DNA of 64,000 bases from Bacillota bacterium (GTDB lineage: Bacteria > Bacillota > Clostridia > Lachnospirales > Lachnospiraceae): the NCBI GenBank assembly GCA_023457255.1, contig JAEWMB010000024.1, positions 62,001 through 126,000 on the forward strand, read 5' to 3'. This document shows positions 1-9,007 of the stretch, in pieces. The notes below the pieces were generated by a model that was not told the DNA's origin, ran no database searches, and worked only from the letters and a program-made list of their open reading frames with translations. The position numbers and the translations under genes were made by a program. How positions within the stretch are numbered: the stretch's first letter is position 1; every line of letters begins with the position of its first letter.

Positions 1-99
1 AAAATAAATCCCTGCTGCTATTACTAACATAACGGAAAGTACTACGATTCCGGATTTACACCATCTTCCCAGTTTCTCTTTGTCAATCTCAAATTGCAT
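1..99 (-). CDS. Membrane protein, N-terminal fragment (cut by window edge)
   Basis: The first 33 codons of a minus-strand gene that runs off the left edge. The start ATG lies 4-5 bases after a GAGGTAG ribosome site. The peptide begins MQFEIDKEKLGRWCKSG and then enters a hydrophobic stretch (residues about 18-33) that looks like a first membrane helix. The short charged N-terminus followed by an early helix recalls AI-2E/PerM-type permeases, but 33 residues cannot establish a family. It lies downstream of the GH95 gene on the same strand, with 123 bases between them and no clear terminator. Confidence 0.6.
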   Translation of the reverse strand, partial: MQFEIDKEKLGRWCKSGIVVLSVMLVIAAGIYF

Positions 100-222
100 C
101 GTACTACCTCAATATAATATGTATTAGTATATTTATATTGAAAATACATCGAGTTATGATAAGATTATAAAAACTTTCCCGTTCTGTATAAAGCTGTCAG
201 ATTCGACCTGGCAATAAAATCG

Positions 223-2466
223 CTATTGTCCGTTAATCTTATGCTCTTTCCCTTTCTCTAACTTAAGCTCCTCTTTTTTTCCCTGGCAGCTTAACATTAT
301 TGTAATATCTTTGCCTGGTGTTAGAACTGCTTCTTTTAACACTCCGTTTTCCCAGCTCATCTCTAATTCGATATTCCCTCTTAGTTTAATCCCCTTAACA
401 TGTCCTTCGCTCCAAGCCTTGGGAAGTGCCGGTAGCAGATGAATCCGCCCATTATGGCTTTGAACTAACATCTCGGTAATTCCCTGAGTTGCGCCAAAAT
501 TACCATCAATCTGGAATACAGGATCCGGCTTTCCTGGATGATTGTCAAATAGATTAGGAAAAGTAGAACGCTTTAAAAGTTCCAATACATTCTCATACGC
601 CTTCTCTCCATTATAAAAACGGCTCCATAATAGAATAATCCATGCTCTGCTCCATCCGGTGTGTCCACCCCCATGCTCAAGTCTTCGCCTAAGCGTTTTT
701 TCGGCCGCCTGGTAAAGTTCCGGTGTCTCTTCTTTTGTAATCATGGAACCCGGATAAATTGCAAAAAGATGTGAAATATGGCGGTGTCCAGGGTCTACCT
801 CTTCATAATCTTTGATCCATTCCATTAGCTGGCCGTATTTACCAACCTGAGGTTTTGGCAGCTTATCTAATAGAATTTTGGTTCCTTCCACATATTCGTG
901 TTCTTCTAGCAGCTGAGAAGCACTTAGATAGGCATGAAATAGCTCATATAAAATCTGGCTATCCATCGAAGGACCGGCACACATACACCCTGTTGCTCCT
1001 GTTTCCATAATATAAGTATTTTCAGGAGATACCGACGGACAGGTAATCATCTGCCCCTCTTCATTCTCAATCAGGAAATCATGGAAGAACAATATTGCCT
1101 TTTTCAGTATCTCATAGTGATTCTTTAAGAACTCTAGATCCTCTGTGTATAAATAATGTTCCCAGATGTGAAGTGATAGCCAGGCACCTCCCATTACCCA
1201 GTAACTAGCCGGAATATACTGATCTTGTGGTGCGGTATCTGCATATAAATCAGTATTGTGATGAGCGACAAAGCCTCGGCATCCATACATTTCTTTCGCA
1301 GTACGAGAACCATTAATCACCATTCTTTTTAACAAATCAAACAAAGGAAGGTGGCATTCCGACAGATTCGCAGTTTCTACCGGCCAATAATTCATCTCTG
1401 TATTAATATTAATTGTGTACTTGCCGTCCCAGGGCGGATCCATTCGATCGTTCCATATTCCCTGTAAGTTTGCAGGAAGAGAGCCAGGTCTGCTGCAAGA
1501 TATCATTAAGTATCTGCCATATTGATAATAAAGCGCTAATAAGTCATTGTCCTCTTTTTGTTTTAAATCTTCTAAGCGTACATCAGTAGGTGTCTCTCGT
1601 TTGCTATTTCCCCCTAGCGTAAAGGAGACACGGTTATACAGCATTTTATAATCAACAAGATGTCTTGTCTTCACTTCTTCCCACGACATCTTCTGTACTT
1701 CATTTAATTTCATCCTGCACTCTTTCGCAGGATCAAGTACACGAAAGGTGGTAGCTGCCGATAAATATAATATGACTTCGCTTGCATCTTCTATGATTAA
1801 GAATTCTCCCATCGTCTTAACCTTGCCTTCTCTTAGACAGGTTCCTCGCAGCATTCCGCAATAATTAATTCCACCATCTCCGGTATCTGCACCAAACCCT
1901 ATGGTATCCGTACCCTCATGCCATACATGATTGATAAATTTTCTTCTATTAAAATGACAATGGAAATTTAGTTTCCTGCTCCCTTTTGCCTTTAGGTAAA
2001 TTGCAATAATTTGGTCGGGGTAAGAAGCAAACACCTCTCTCTCATAAATTGTATCCTCAATCTGATAAAAAGTTCTTGCAATCCCATCTTCTAAGTCTAA
2101 TTCTCTTTCATAATTATTATATTCACGCACTGTATCATCAAAACGGAGCTCTAAATTCCCCATGGTTTGATAAATTCTTTCATAAGCAGGAGTTCCTGAT
2201 AAGGAAAATAAAGATAATCTCTCGGCTTCTCTGATTTTTCCCTCAAAAATCAATCTTCTGATTTTAGGTAAGTTTTCAGCACTTTCCGGATTAATACGGT
2301 CCAGTGGTCTTCCATACCAGATGCTATCTTCGTTAAGTTGAATTTTCTCTTGAAAAACATCGCCAAATACCATACCGCCCATACGTCCATTTCCTACCGG
2401 TAAAGCCTCCTGCCATGCTGCAGCAGGCTTATCGTACCATAGTCTTTCTCTTAATTGTTGATTCAT
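223..2466 (-). CDS. Glycoside hydrolase family 95 (alpha-L-fucosidase type)
   Basis: A 747-residue cytoplasmic enzyme expected to release terminal alpha-linked L-fucose (some GH95 members take L-galactose) from imported glycans by inversion. The N-terminal beta-sandwich begins LWYDKPAAAWQEALPVGNGR, typical of GH95. The (alpha/alpha)6 region carries NINTEMNYW (about residues 351-361, the catalytic asparagines of the family), SVSPEN (glutamate near 482, the proposed general acid) and QIDGNFG (aspartate near 654). No signal peptide is seen. An upstream in-frame ATG would add 37 residues, but GGGAGGAAAGG precedes the chosen start. It diverges from an AraC-type regulator and a sugar ABC transporter, which suggests intracellular breakdown of an imported fucosylated oligosaccharide. 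Family assignment is firm; substrate is inferred. Confidence 0.9.
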   Translation of the reverse strand: MNQQLRERLWYDKPAAAWQEALPVGNGRMGGMVFGDVFQEKIQLNEDSIWYGRPLDRINPESAENLPKIRRLIFEGKIREAERLSLFSLSGTPAYERIYQTMGNLELRFDDTVREYNNYERELDLEDGIARTFYQIEDTIYEREVFASYPDQIIAIYLKAKGSRKLNFHCHFNRRKFINHVWHEGTDTIGFGADTGDGGINYCGMLRGTCLREGKVKTMGEFLIIEDASEVILYLSAATTFRVLDPAKECRMKLNEVQKMSWEEVKTRHLVDYKMLYNRVSFTLGGNSKRETPTDVRLEDLKQKEDNDLLALYYQYGRYLMISCSRPGSLPANLQGIWNDRMDPPWDGKYTININTEMNYWPVETANLSECHLPLFDLLKRMVINGSRTAKEMYGCRGFVAHHNTDLYADTAPQDQYIPASYWVMGGAWLSLHIWEHYLYTEDLEFLKNHYEILKKAILFFHDFLIENEEGQMITCPSVSPENTYIMETGATGCMCAGPSMDSQILYELFHAYLSASQLLEEHEYVEGTKILLDKLPKPQVGKYGQLMEWIKDYEEVDPGHRHISHLFAIYPGSMITKEETPELYQAAEKTLRRRLEHGGGHTGWSRAWIILLWSRFYNGEKAYENVLELLKRSTFPNLFDNHPGKPDPVFQIDGNFGATQGITEMLVQSHNGRIHLLPALPKAWSEGHVKGIKLRGNIELEMSWENGVLKEAVLTPGKDITIMLSCQGKKEELKLEKGKEHKINGQ

Positions 2467-2956
2467 TTCGTTATCCTTTCCTCCCAAGTATTTTATTAAT
2501 TTGTTTTCTGGATATAAATCCCACTCATTCCGCCACCTCTTTCTCACCCTTAAGTGTTTCATTAGTACAGTTACCATGAGTGCTATTCATGATAGCGCTT
2601 ACAGGTTCAGTATAACAGTTACACCTGGAAAAGAAAGAAACAATTCTTTATCTTTCTATCTAATTTTTGTATCTTTTTATAAGAATATTGTACTAATACT
2701 AAAAAATTTATTTCAGGCAGCTAACGACACAATGGAAAGACGGTAGATTAACTTTTTCTAGCCTTTTCTCTTGCTTTTGTAAGTAGTTTCATATAAACTG
2801 ATATCTATACTACATAATTTCACAATTTCATAAGCTTCTCTTTTTAGTTTAAAGGATAAAGGTTGTCTGTTTATTTCAGGCAGTATCACATATGCAGCAG
2901 AGAAATATGCAATGGATATCCATATCATAAAAACAAATCTATTGGGGGATTTAGGG
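2467..2956. other. Divergent intergenic region, GH95 / AraC regulator
   Basis: A 490-base non-coding stretch holding the promoters of two divergent genes. The 14-mer TTTATTTCAGGCAG occurs twice in the same orientation, at 2707-2720 and 2870-2883. A partial third copy (ATTTCAGGCAGCT) lies inside the regulator gene near 3173. Spaced direct repeats suit AraC-family binding, so these are candidate operator half-sites. No clear -35/-10 pair was found for either gene. Confidence 0.4.
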
Positions 2957-5320
2957 ATGCTTTACATAAAAAGACTATATAATAATAATTCAATTTTTCA
3001 ATTTTGGACTTCCTACTTATTGGTACTTATTATTCCGCTCATCATAGTATTGGTCTGTTTTCAATATGTTTTCCACGTAGTAAAAGTTGATGCGAACAAA
3101 ACAAATAATACCATGCTAGAACACAGTATTAATTTAATTGACAGCGAACTTAAATCCTTTGAGTCCCTGGCATTTCAGGCAGCTCAAAGCAATAAGCTTC
3201 TGGAATTTTCAAAAGCGACGAAATTAAACAGTGAGAATGCATTGCTTTCACTCGAAGTCATGAATGAAATTTTTAGTTTAATTAACTTTCATGGAGTAAA
3301 TCTAATCGATGAGGCTTATGTATATTGCCGCAACTCAAATTATATTATGTTTGAAAATACACTTTATAAACCAGCAAGCTTTGAGAAATATGTGAAGAAA
3401 TGGGGTATTGATATCGTGGATTGGTATGACCTTTGCATTAATAATACCAGTCGTCTTCCTTTCTATCTACCCACCGGAAATAATTCTCTGTTATATGTAC
3501 TTCCATTTTCAAATACTTTGAAGGGAGATAGCGAGGGATTTATTGTTTTACTGTTAGATTCCCGAAAGTTGCAATACTTGCTGGATTTCTCAGGAAAATT
3601 CGAAGAATATGCTGTGTTTATCTTGAATTCTGACAGCCAGACTATATGGAAAGAGCATAGCTATAAGGATACTCCTGCACAAACTCTCCGATATAAGGAT
3701 ATCATCAGTGAAATTAGTACCGAAGATAATGCTGCAGACGATATGAATTTAAAGGAAGGGAAAGACAATCCAAAGGAAAGCTCAGATAATTTAAATCAGG
3801 ATTCCCTTGATAAATTACTGATACAGCAAGCAGCTTCCGCCATTAAGAATAAAGATGCACAGGTTATCAACTTGGAATCTCAGAGAAATGGGTGGCGTTA
3901 TTACGTCATCGTATCGGAAAGTGAAGTATATAAAGAATTAAATATATTAAAAATTCTTATTTTTTCTTTCCTTATTTTAGCGGTTGTTATCGGTGAAATC
4001 TTTTCCTTATTTCTATCCATCCGTGCAGGCCGTCCAATTAACGATATCTTCCGCCACCTAGAACAGAAGGAAAATAGTCCAAGGAATTCGGAAAAACTTG
4101 GTGAGCTTGTAACCGATATCATACGAAGCAATCAGAATTATATAGAGAATTTAGAAAAAGATAAACCGTTACTACAAAAAGCCTTTTTTCATGATTTAAT
4201 CAAATCAGAATTTGTAAATACCACTGAAATTAATTATATGGCTGAAAAAGCAGGTCTTTCAATTACGAGCCAGAATTACACGATTGTCGCCCTAAAATTA
4301 TTTGCAAATAATGATTTTTATGAAGTTGACAAGCAGACAATTGAGGATGTCCGCATTCTTATGCAAGTAGTAACCAGCCATTTAGAAGAATTGTCAAAAA
4401 CTCAAGTTTGGTTTTATAAAAAAGACTACTTAACCACATTCGCAGTTTTTCTTGGAAATCAAACTACTACTGAAATCATCGCTTTATTGGAACAAGTATT
4501 TTATTGGGTAACTAACACCTATTCTGTAGAGACACGTTGGGGAATTAGTAACATCAGCAATGACTTGCTCAATGTGTGGAAGATGTGCGAAGAAGCAACC
4601 ACAGCTCTTGAAAACTGTGATTCCAATAACCACATTGTACAGTATAGCTCCCATTTTGATAATGTGAAAGAATACTATTTCCCCGATATGGCAAAGGAAA
4701 GCTTAAAGAATTGCATTCAGTATGGTGATGTCACTCGAATGCACAACGTATTAGATATTATCCAGAAAGAAAATTTTGAAAAGAGGAGTCTAAGCCGCAA
4801 ACGTTTCCTTAAATTAAACTCTCAGATCGTATCAATGCTTTCGGAGTTTTGTGATGGCGTACCGGAGCTTAAGAATAAAATCATGCAACTGAACCAAATC
4901 CTTATTGAGTACGAAGAAGGTATGCAGGAAAAGTATTTCTTGCACCTAAATACCACATGTGAATTTCTTTGTCAGGAAACTACAAAGAAAATCCATATCC
5001 AAAGAAGCAAATTAGTAAAGAACATCCGAAGCTATATCAATGAAAATTATATGGATTCTAATTTAGGTCTTGCAAAAATTAGTTCTGTATTCGGCATTTC
5101 AGAAGGTTATGTATCTTCCATCTTTAAAGAGCAGGATGGCATTAACTTTGCCGACTATGTAGAGCAGCTCCGAATCGAAAAAGCCTGCCGGTTATTAAAG
5201 GAAGATCTTTATAAAATAGCTGAAATTTCAGAAATGGTGGGCTATAACAGTGTGCAGTCTTTTCGAAGAGCCTTTAAGCGGGTACTTGGTATTAAACCTA
5301 CTGAGTTTCGCCAAGAGTAA
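2957..5320 (+). CDS. Transmembrane AraC-family regulator (YesN-like output)
   Basis: A 787-residue one-component membrane regulator. A helix at about residues 18-41 and a second at about 331-352 flank a roughly 290-residue extracellular sensor. A linker resembling the degenerate middle domain of YesN proteins follows, and an AraC helix-turn-helix pair lies at about 690-787 (ISSVFGISEGYVSSIFKEQ, then IAEISEMVGYNSVQSFRRAF). The start at 2957 is chosen because GGGGGA precedes it by 7 bases; the upstream ATG at 2912 has no comparable site. Such proteins bind an extracellular sugar or binding protein and activate the adjacent transporter. Neighbours are the GH95 gene (divergent) and two permeases plus a binding protein (same strand, 229 bases downstream). 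The inducer is unknown. Confidence 0.85.
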   Translation: MLYIKRLYNNNSIFQFWTSYLLVLIIPLIIVLVCFQYVFHVVKVDANKTNNTMLEHSINLIDSELKSFESLAFQAAQSNKLLEFSKATKLNSENALLSLEVMNEIFSLINFHGVNLIDEAYVYCRNSNYIMFENTLYKPASFEKYVKKWGIDIVDWYDLCINNTSRLPFYLPTGNNSLLYVLPFSNTLKGDSEGFIVLLLDSRKLQYLLDFSGKFEEYAVFILNSDSQTIWKEHSYKDTPAQTLRYKDIISEISTEDNAADDMNLKEGKDNPKESSDNLNQDSLDKLLIQQAASAIKNKDAQVINLESQRNGWRYYVIVSESEVYKELNILKILIFSFLILAVVIGEIFSLFLSIRAGRPINDIFRHLEQKENSPRNSEKLGELVTDIIRSNQNYIENLEKDKPLLQKAFFHDLIKSEFVNTTEINYMAEKAGLSITSQNYTIVALKLFANNDFYEVDKQTIEDVRILMQVVTSHLEELSKTQVWFYKKDYLTTFAVFLGNQTTTEIIALLEQVFYWVTNTYSVETRWGISNISNDLLNVWKMCEEATTALENCDSNNHIVQYSSHFDNVKEYYFPDMAKESLKNCIQYGDVTRMHNVLDIIQKENFEKRSLSRKRFLKLNSQIVSMLSEFCDGVPELKNKIMQLNQILIEYEEGMQEKYFLHLNTTCEFLCQETTKKIHIQRSKLVKNIRSYINENYMDSNLGLAKISSVFGISEGYVSSIFKEQDGINFADYVEQLRIEKACRLLKEDLYKIAEISEMVGYNSVQSFRRAFKRVLGIKPTEFRQE

Positions 5321-5375
5321 TTGTATCATCGTGCACTAAAATAGGCATAGAACGCCTATTCTTTACAGGTTGTAT

Positions 5376-5427
5376 AAAAGGAACAATTTTTCTAATGTAT
5401 ACTGTAGAAAAATTGTTCCTTTTTTCT
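5376..5427 (+). terminator. Rho-independent terminator after the AraC regulator
   Basis: A 17-bp stem (AAGGAACAATTTTTCTA and its complement) with a short loop, followed by TTTTTTCTT. A smaller hairpin, AATAGGC...GCCTATT, lies just upstream at 5339-5360. It separates the regulator from the transporter operon. Confidence 0.85.
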
Positions 5428-5495
5428 TAGTTTTGACAAAGCACCTTTTTCCAGTGCGTTTTATAAGCACAATTCTTTATCGAAAGTTTTGTACC

Positions 5496-5525
5496 TTGAG
5501 GCGAAAATTATTCATGTGCTAGAAT
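5496..5525 (+). promoter_or_regulatory. Putative sigma-A promoter of the sugar ABC operon
   Basis: TTGAGG, an 18-base spacer, then TAGAAT, ending 24 bases before the permease start. It lies directly after the regulator's terminator, where an operon promoter is expected. The match is moderate, which suits an activator-dependent promoter. Confidence 0.5.
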
Positions 5526-5549
5526 AAACGAAACGAAGGAGGGAATACG

Positions 5550-6500
5550 ATGCAATCTGACACATTAAAAGAGAAACGAATAAAAAAGGCATCCATGGAT
5601 AAAAGAAAAAAATTGCTTGTCGGCATCTATCATTATCGATGGTTTTATCTTATGTTTCTGCCGGTATTACTGGTATTAGTAGTCTTTTGTTATTTTCCAA
5701 TGGTAGGTATCTTCTATGCATTCACAGATTATACCCCTTTTCATGATCCAATTTACATAGGATTTGAAAACTTTAAGACTTTGTTCTCCAGTCCAAAATT
5801 CTGGCGTGCATTCACAAATACTTTGGAGATCAGCTTAACTAAGTTAGTAATCAGCCTGGTATTTAGCGTAGGATTTGCCTTGTTAATCGATGAAATATCT
5901 TCAAGAAAATTTCGAAAATTAACACAAACAATTATGTACATCCCACATTTTATTTCTTGGGTAGTAGTTGCTTCTATTTTTACAATCTTTCTGTCGCCGA
6001 AAGACGGTTTTATTAATCAATTGATTCAAAGCCTTGGCGGAGAGTCTATTTACTTTCTGGCAAATGAAAAATGGTGGCGGCCTGTCTTTTATATCGTTAA
6101 CTTATGGAAAGAAACCGGTTGGGGCACTATTATTTTTATTGCCGCACTTGCCGGTGTAGACCAGGAGATGCATGAAGCTGCAAAAATTGATGGTGCAGGG
6201 CATATACAGAGAATTTGGTATATTACCCTTCCTGCTATTTCTGTCACTATATTAACTGTTTTTATCTTAAATTTGGCGAAGGTATTGAATTTATTTGATT
6301 CCGTCTGGGTATTACAAAATTCCAGTGTCCTTGGCATCTCAGATGTTATCGGTACCTATGTTTATCGATTGGGTATTACGAGTGCTAACTATGGTCTTTC
6401 CACTGCCGCTGGTCTGTTTAAGTCTGTGATATCCGTAGTTTTAATTACCTTAGCGAATAAGGTAAGCAAAAAGATAAAAGGGGAGGGTATCTTAGGATGA
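5550..6500 (+). CDS. Carbohydrate ABC transporter permease (LplB/MalF type)
   Basis: A 316-residue inner-membrane permease of the CUT1 sugar family with about six helices. The first helix is near residues 30-52 (FYLMFLPVLLVLVVFCYFP). The EAA-type loop that contacts the ATPase is seen as EAAKIDGAGHIQRIWYITLP, at about residues 209-228. A strong AAGGAGGG site precedes the ATG. The gene overlaps the next permease by 4 bases (ATGA), so the two are translationally coupled. No MsmX/MsiK-type ATPase is encoded nearby, which is common in Firmicutes sharing one ATPase among CUT1 systems. Its divergent GH95 neighbour suggests a fucosylated or related oligosaccharide, but this is inference. Confidence 0.9.
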   Translation: MQSDTLKEKRIKKASMDKRKKLLVGIYHYRWFYLMFLPVLLVLVVFCYFPMVGIFYAFTDYTPFHDPIYIGFENFKTLFSSPKFWRAFTNTLEISLTKLVISLVFSVGFALLIDEISSRKFRKLTQTIMYIPHFISWVVVASIFTIFLSPKDGFINQLIQSLGGESIYFLANEKWWRPVFYIVNLWKETGWGTIIFIAALAGVDQEMHEAAKIDGAGHIQRIWYITLPAISVTILTVFILNLAKVLNLFDSVWVLQNSSVLGISDVIGTYVYRLGITSANYGLSTAAGLFKSVISVVLITLANKVSKKIKGEGILG

Positions 6501-7357
6501 AAGAACGATTGTCATTCAAATCTGGACGCAGAGCCAGAACTCTCTTTGTATTATTCAATTATACCTTACAGATCCTATTAATGTTTCTTATGTTAATTCC
6601 ACTTCTGAAGGTATTTGTGGATTCTGTCGACCCTACGACCTATGGAGTCCGGCTATGGCCAAAGGTTTTTGATTTTTCTGCGTATCAGCAGATTATAACA
6701 AAAGAAAGTCTGTACCGGCCATTTTTAGTATCTGTCTTAACAACAGTTCTGGGAACAGGATTAGGCTTGCTGCTAACAACCCTCGCAGGCTATGTCATTA
6801 TTCAAAAAGAAATGCCAGGACATAAAATTATCATTAAAATTATCTTATTTACCATGCTATTTAGCGGCGGTATGATTCCCGCCTACTTAAATATCAAAAA
6901 CTTAAACTTAATGAACAACCTACTTGCAGTAATCTTTCCAAGTTGTATGAGCGCTTATAATATCATATTGATGAAAAGTTTCTTTGAATCAATTCCTGCT
7001 ACTTTATATGAAGCTGCCGAACTTGACGGCTGTACACCGTTGACAACTTTTTGGAGGATAGTTCTTCCTTTATCAAAACCCGCACTTGCTTCGATTGGAC
7101 TTTTTATCGCTGTCGGAATGTGGAATGAGTACATGGACTTTATTCTTTATATTACCGACACGAGATGGAAGAACTTCCAGGTAAAAGTTCGAGACTTTAT
7201 CCTAAACGACGGATTATCCGGAACAAGTATTACAATCTCGGAAGATATGTTAAAAAGTGCCGTTGTTATTGTTGTTATATTCCCATTTCTGGTTATCTAT
7301 CCTTTTCTGCAGAAATATTTTGTCAAAGGCGTTACAATAGGAGCAGTAAAAGGTTGA
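6497..7357 (+). CDS. Carbohydrate ABC transporter permease (YtcP/LplC type)
   Basis: A 286-residue CUT1 permease, partner of the preceding one. It has about six helices and the EAA loop YEAAELDGCTPLTTFWRIVLP near residues 171-191. The YGVRLWPKVFDFSAYQQII segment after the first helix is typical of the YtcP/LplC group that imports complex oligosaccharides. The start overlaps the upstream stop by 4 bases. A binding-protein gene follows after 33 bases, completing a permease-permease-binding protein operon. Confidence 0.9.
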   Translation: MKERLSFKSGRRARTLFVLFNYTLQILLMFLMLIPLLKVFVDSVDPTTYGVRLWPKVFDFSAYQQIITKESLYRPFLVSVLTTVLGTGLGLLLTTLAGYVIIQKEMPGHKIIIKIILFTMLFSGGMIPAYLNIKNLNLMNNLLAVIFPSCMSAYNIILMKSFFESIPATLYEAAELDGCTPLTTFWRIVLPLSKPALASIGLFIAVGMWNEYMDFILYITDTRWKNFQVKVRDFILNDGLSGTSITISEDMLKSAVVIVVIFPFLVIYPFLQKYFVKGVTIGAVKG

Positions 7358-7390
7358 TATAAAATATATTATTATTGGAGGATGATGATT

Positions 7391-8878
7391 ATGAGAAAGA
7401 GCAAGAAGCTGACTGCATTATTCCTAAGCATTACTATGCTGGCAAGCTTAGGAGCTGGCTGTGGTAACAAGAAAACTCCGGGTACAAGTGATCCGGCAGC
7501 AAATAATCCGGGAACAGTAAGTTCAACCGATTATTCCGATATTCAAAAACCAGCTAGTATTCGCTGGTGGGTACATTCCGGCATGAACGAAGAAAATGGT
7601 GTTCCCCAGTGGGAAAAAGAATATGAGAGGCTCACAGGAATCGACTTAGATATTGAAATTGTATCCAACAATGAATATGGTACCCTACTTGAATTAGCAT
7701 TTGCATCAGACACCGTTCCAGAAGTATTTGACTTAGAGGCAGAGCAGAAACTTTCAATTTATGCAAAGCAAGGCGCTATTGCTGATTTGACAGACTTAAT
7801 AAAAGAATCTGGCCTTTATGACAAGGTTGATAAATCGCTCTGGGATGCAATTACAATCGATGGAAAAATCTATGGTGTGCCAATGGAAGTTGCAAGCGGT
7901 GCGGTTACATACATCAGAAAAGACTGGCTAGACCGCCTTGGCTTAAGCGCCCCAAAAACTTATGATGAATTTATTGAAGTACTGCGCCAATTCCGTGATA
8001 ATATTGAGGAATGTAAAGTACCGTTAACCTCTCCTGGCCTAAAGAATAAAATGAACCTTCCTGAGTTTTATCAGGGGGCAGGCTTTGATTTCGAGAAGGT
8101 TAACGGCACTTGGATCGATGGCTTTGCTCAGGATAACATGGCCGAAACCCTAACAAGACTGCGCGATGCTTATGCAGAGGGTCTAATTGATCTGGAAGTA
8201 GTAACCAATACAACCTCTAATTGCCGTGACCAGTGGTATTCCGGCAGTGTTGGAGTATTTAATTACTGGGGTGGTCTCTGGGGACAAACATTGACAGAGC
8301 GTCTTCAGGTAAATGTACCGGAAGCAGAAGTTTTAGCTATGGATCCAATTGACGGTGCAGTTTATTGGTACGCAACCCCTTCCGTGTTATGTATTTCCTC
8401 TGACGTTTCAGAAGAAAAGCAAAAGCAGATCTTTAAATATTTCTTCGATTATATGCATGATGGAAAAGAAGGACAAGTACTCTTTGAAAGTGGTGTGGAA
8501 GGTCTTCATTGGGAACAAAGTGGCGAATACAGAAAACCACTTCCAACCTTATCCAACCCTGACGAAGTGCTCAACAAAGCATGGATTACTCCTTGGATGT
8601 CCATCTCTCCAATGGAGCTAACTGATAAAAAAGTCGAATTAAAAGAAGCCGTAAGCTATTCCTTAGGCGTATTGGACAAATTTGCAAAGCAAAAGCCTGG
8701 TTTTCCGGTATCCGATACCTTAAACAAAATAGTATCCGACCTAACCTTGGTCAGAGAAGAAATCCTTGCAAAAGTCGTTATGGGCGATATGACAGTGGAA
8801 GAAGGTATTGCAATGTACGAAAAAGAAGCAAAGGAACTCAATGTGGAACAGGTATTAAAAGAATTTAACGGAAAATAA
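7391..8878 (+). CDS. Extracellular solute-binding lipoprotein (CUT1 sugar family)
   Basis: A 495-residue lipoprotein. A basic N-terminus and hydrophobic stretch end in the lipobox LGAGC with cysteine 24 as the lipid site, so it is anchored outside the membrane. A Thr/Ser/Pro-rich linker (residues about 30-50) leads into a type 1 extracellular solute-binding fold (SIRWWVHSGMNEENGVPQWE). Aromatic-rich segments such as FNYWGGLWGQ fit sugar stacking. Of two possible starts, the one at 7391 sits 9 bases from GGAGG; the ATG at 7382 is only one base beyond it. It delivers the ligand to the two upstream permeases. Confidence 0.88.
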   Translation: MRKSKKLTALFLSITMLASLGAGCGNKKTPGTSDPAANNPGTVSSTDYSDIQKPASIRWWVHSGMNEENGVPQWEKEYERLTGIDLDIEIVSNNEYGTLLELAFASDTVPEVFDLEAEQKLSIYAKQGAIADLTDLIKESGLYDKVDKSLWDAITIDGKIYGVPMEVASGAVTYIRKDWLDRLGLSAPKTYDEFIEVLRQFRDNIEECKVPLTSPGLKNKMNLPEFYQGAGFDFEKVNGTWIDGFAQDNMAETLTRLRDAYAEGLIDLEVVTNTTSNCRDQWYSGSVGVFNYWGGLWGQTLTERLQVNVPEAEVLAMDPIDGAVYWYATPSVLCISSDVSEEKQKQIFKYFFDYMHDGKEGQVLFESGVEGLHWEQSGEYRKPLPTLSNPDEVLNKAWITPWMSISPMELTDKKVELKEAVSYSLGVLDKFAKQKPGFPVSDTLNKIVSDLTLVREEILAKVVMGDMTVEEGIAMYEKEAKELNVEQVLKEFNGK

Positions 8879-8910
8879 ACTTCTTTCTATTTAATTACGT
8901 ACAATAATCA

Positions 8911-8945
8911 GGGCTGCCGCAGATTTATTCTGCAGCGGCCCTTTA
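8911..8945. terminator. Bidirectional hairpin terminator at a convergent junction
   Basis: GGGCTGCCGCAGA pairs with TCTGCAGCGGCCC across a short loop, with one wobble and one mismatch, followed by CTTTACTCCT. It lies between the binding-protein gene and a convergent ABC operon. Its arm resembles those of the longer palindromes at 15411, 20293 and 32925. Confidence 0.8.
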
Positions 8946-9007
8946 CTCCTTCCACCAGATGTGTCTATCTCTTTTAAGTTCTATCTCTACCATCTCTTCG
9001 GTTAAAA

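Noticed and set aside
2501..2746. 81-codon plus-strand frame in the GH95/regulator gap
   Set aside because: No ribosome site and no protein-like composition; it overlaps the GH95 start and the candidate regulatory repeats.
5428..5470. TTGACA at 5433 as the permease promoter
   Set aside because: No -10 box lies at a workable spacing; the nearest TATAAG is about 25 bases away.
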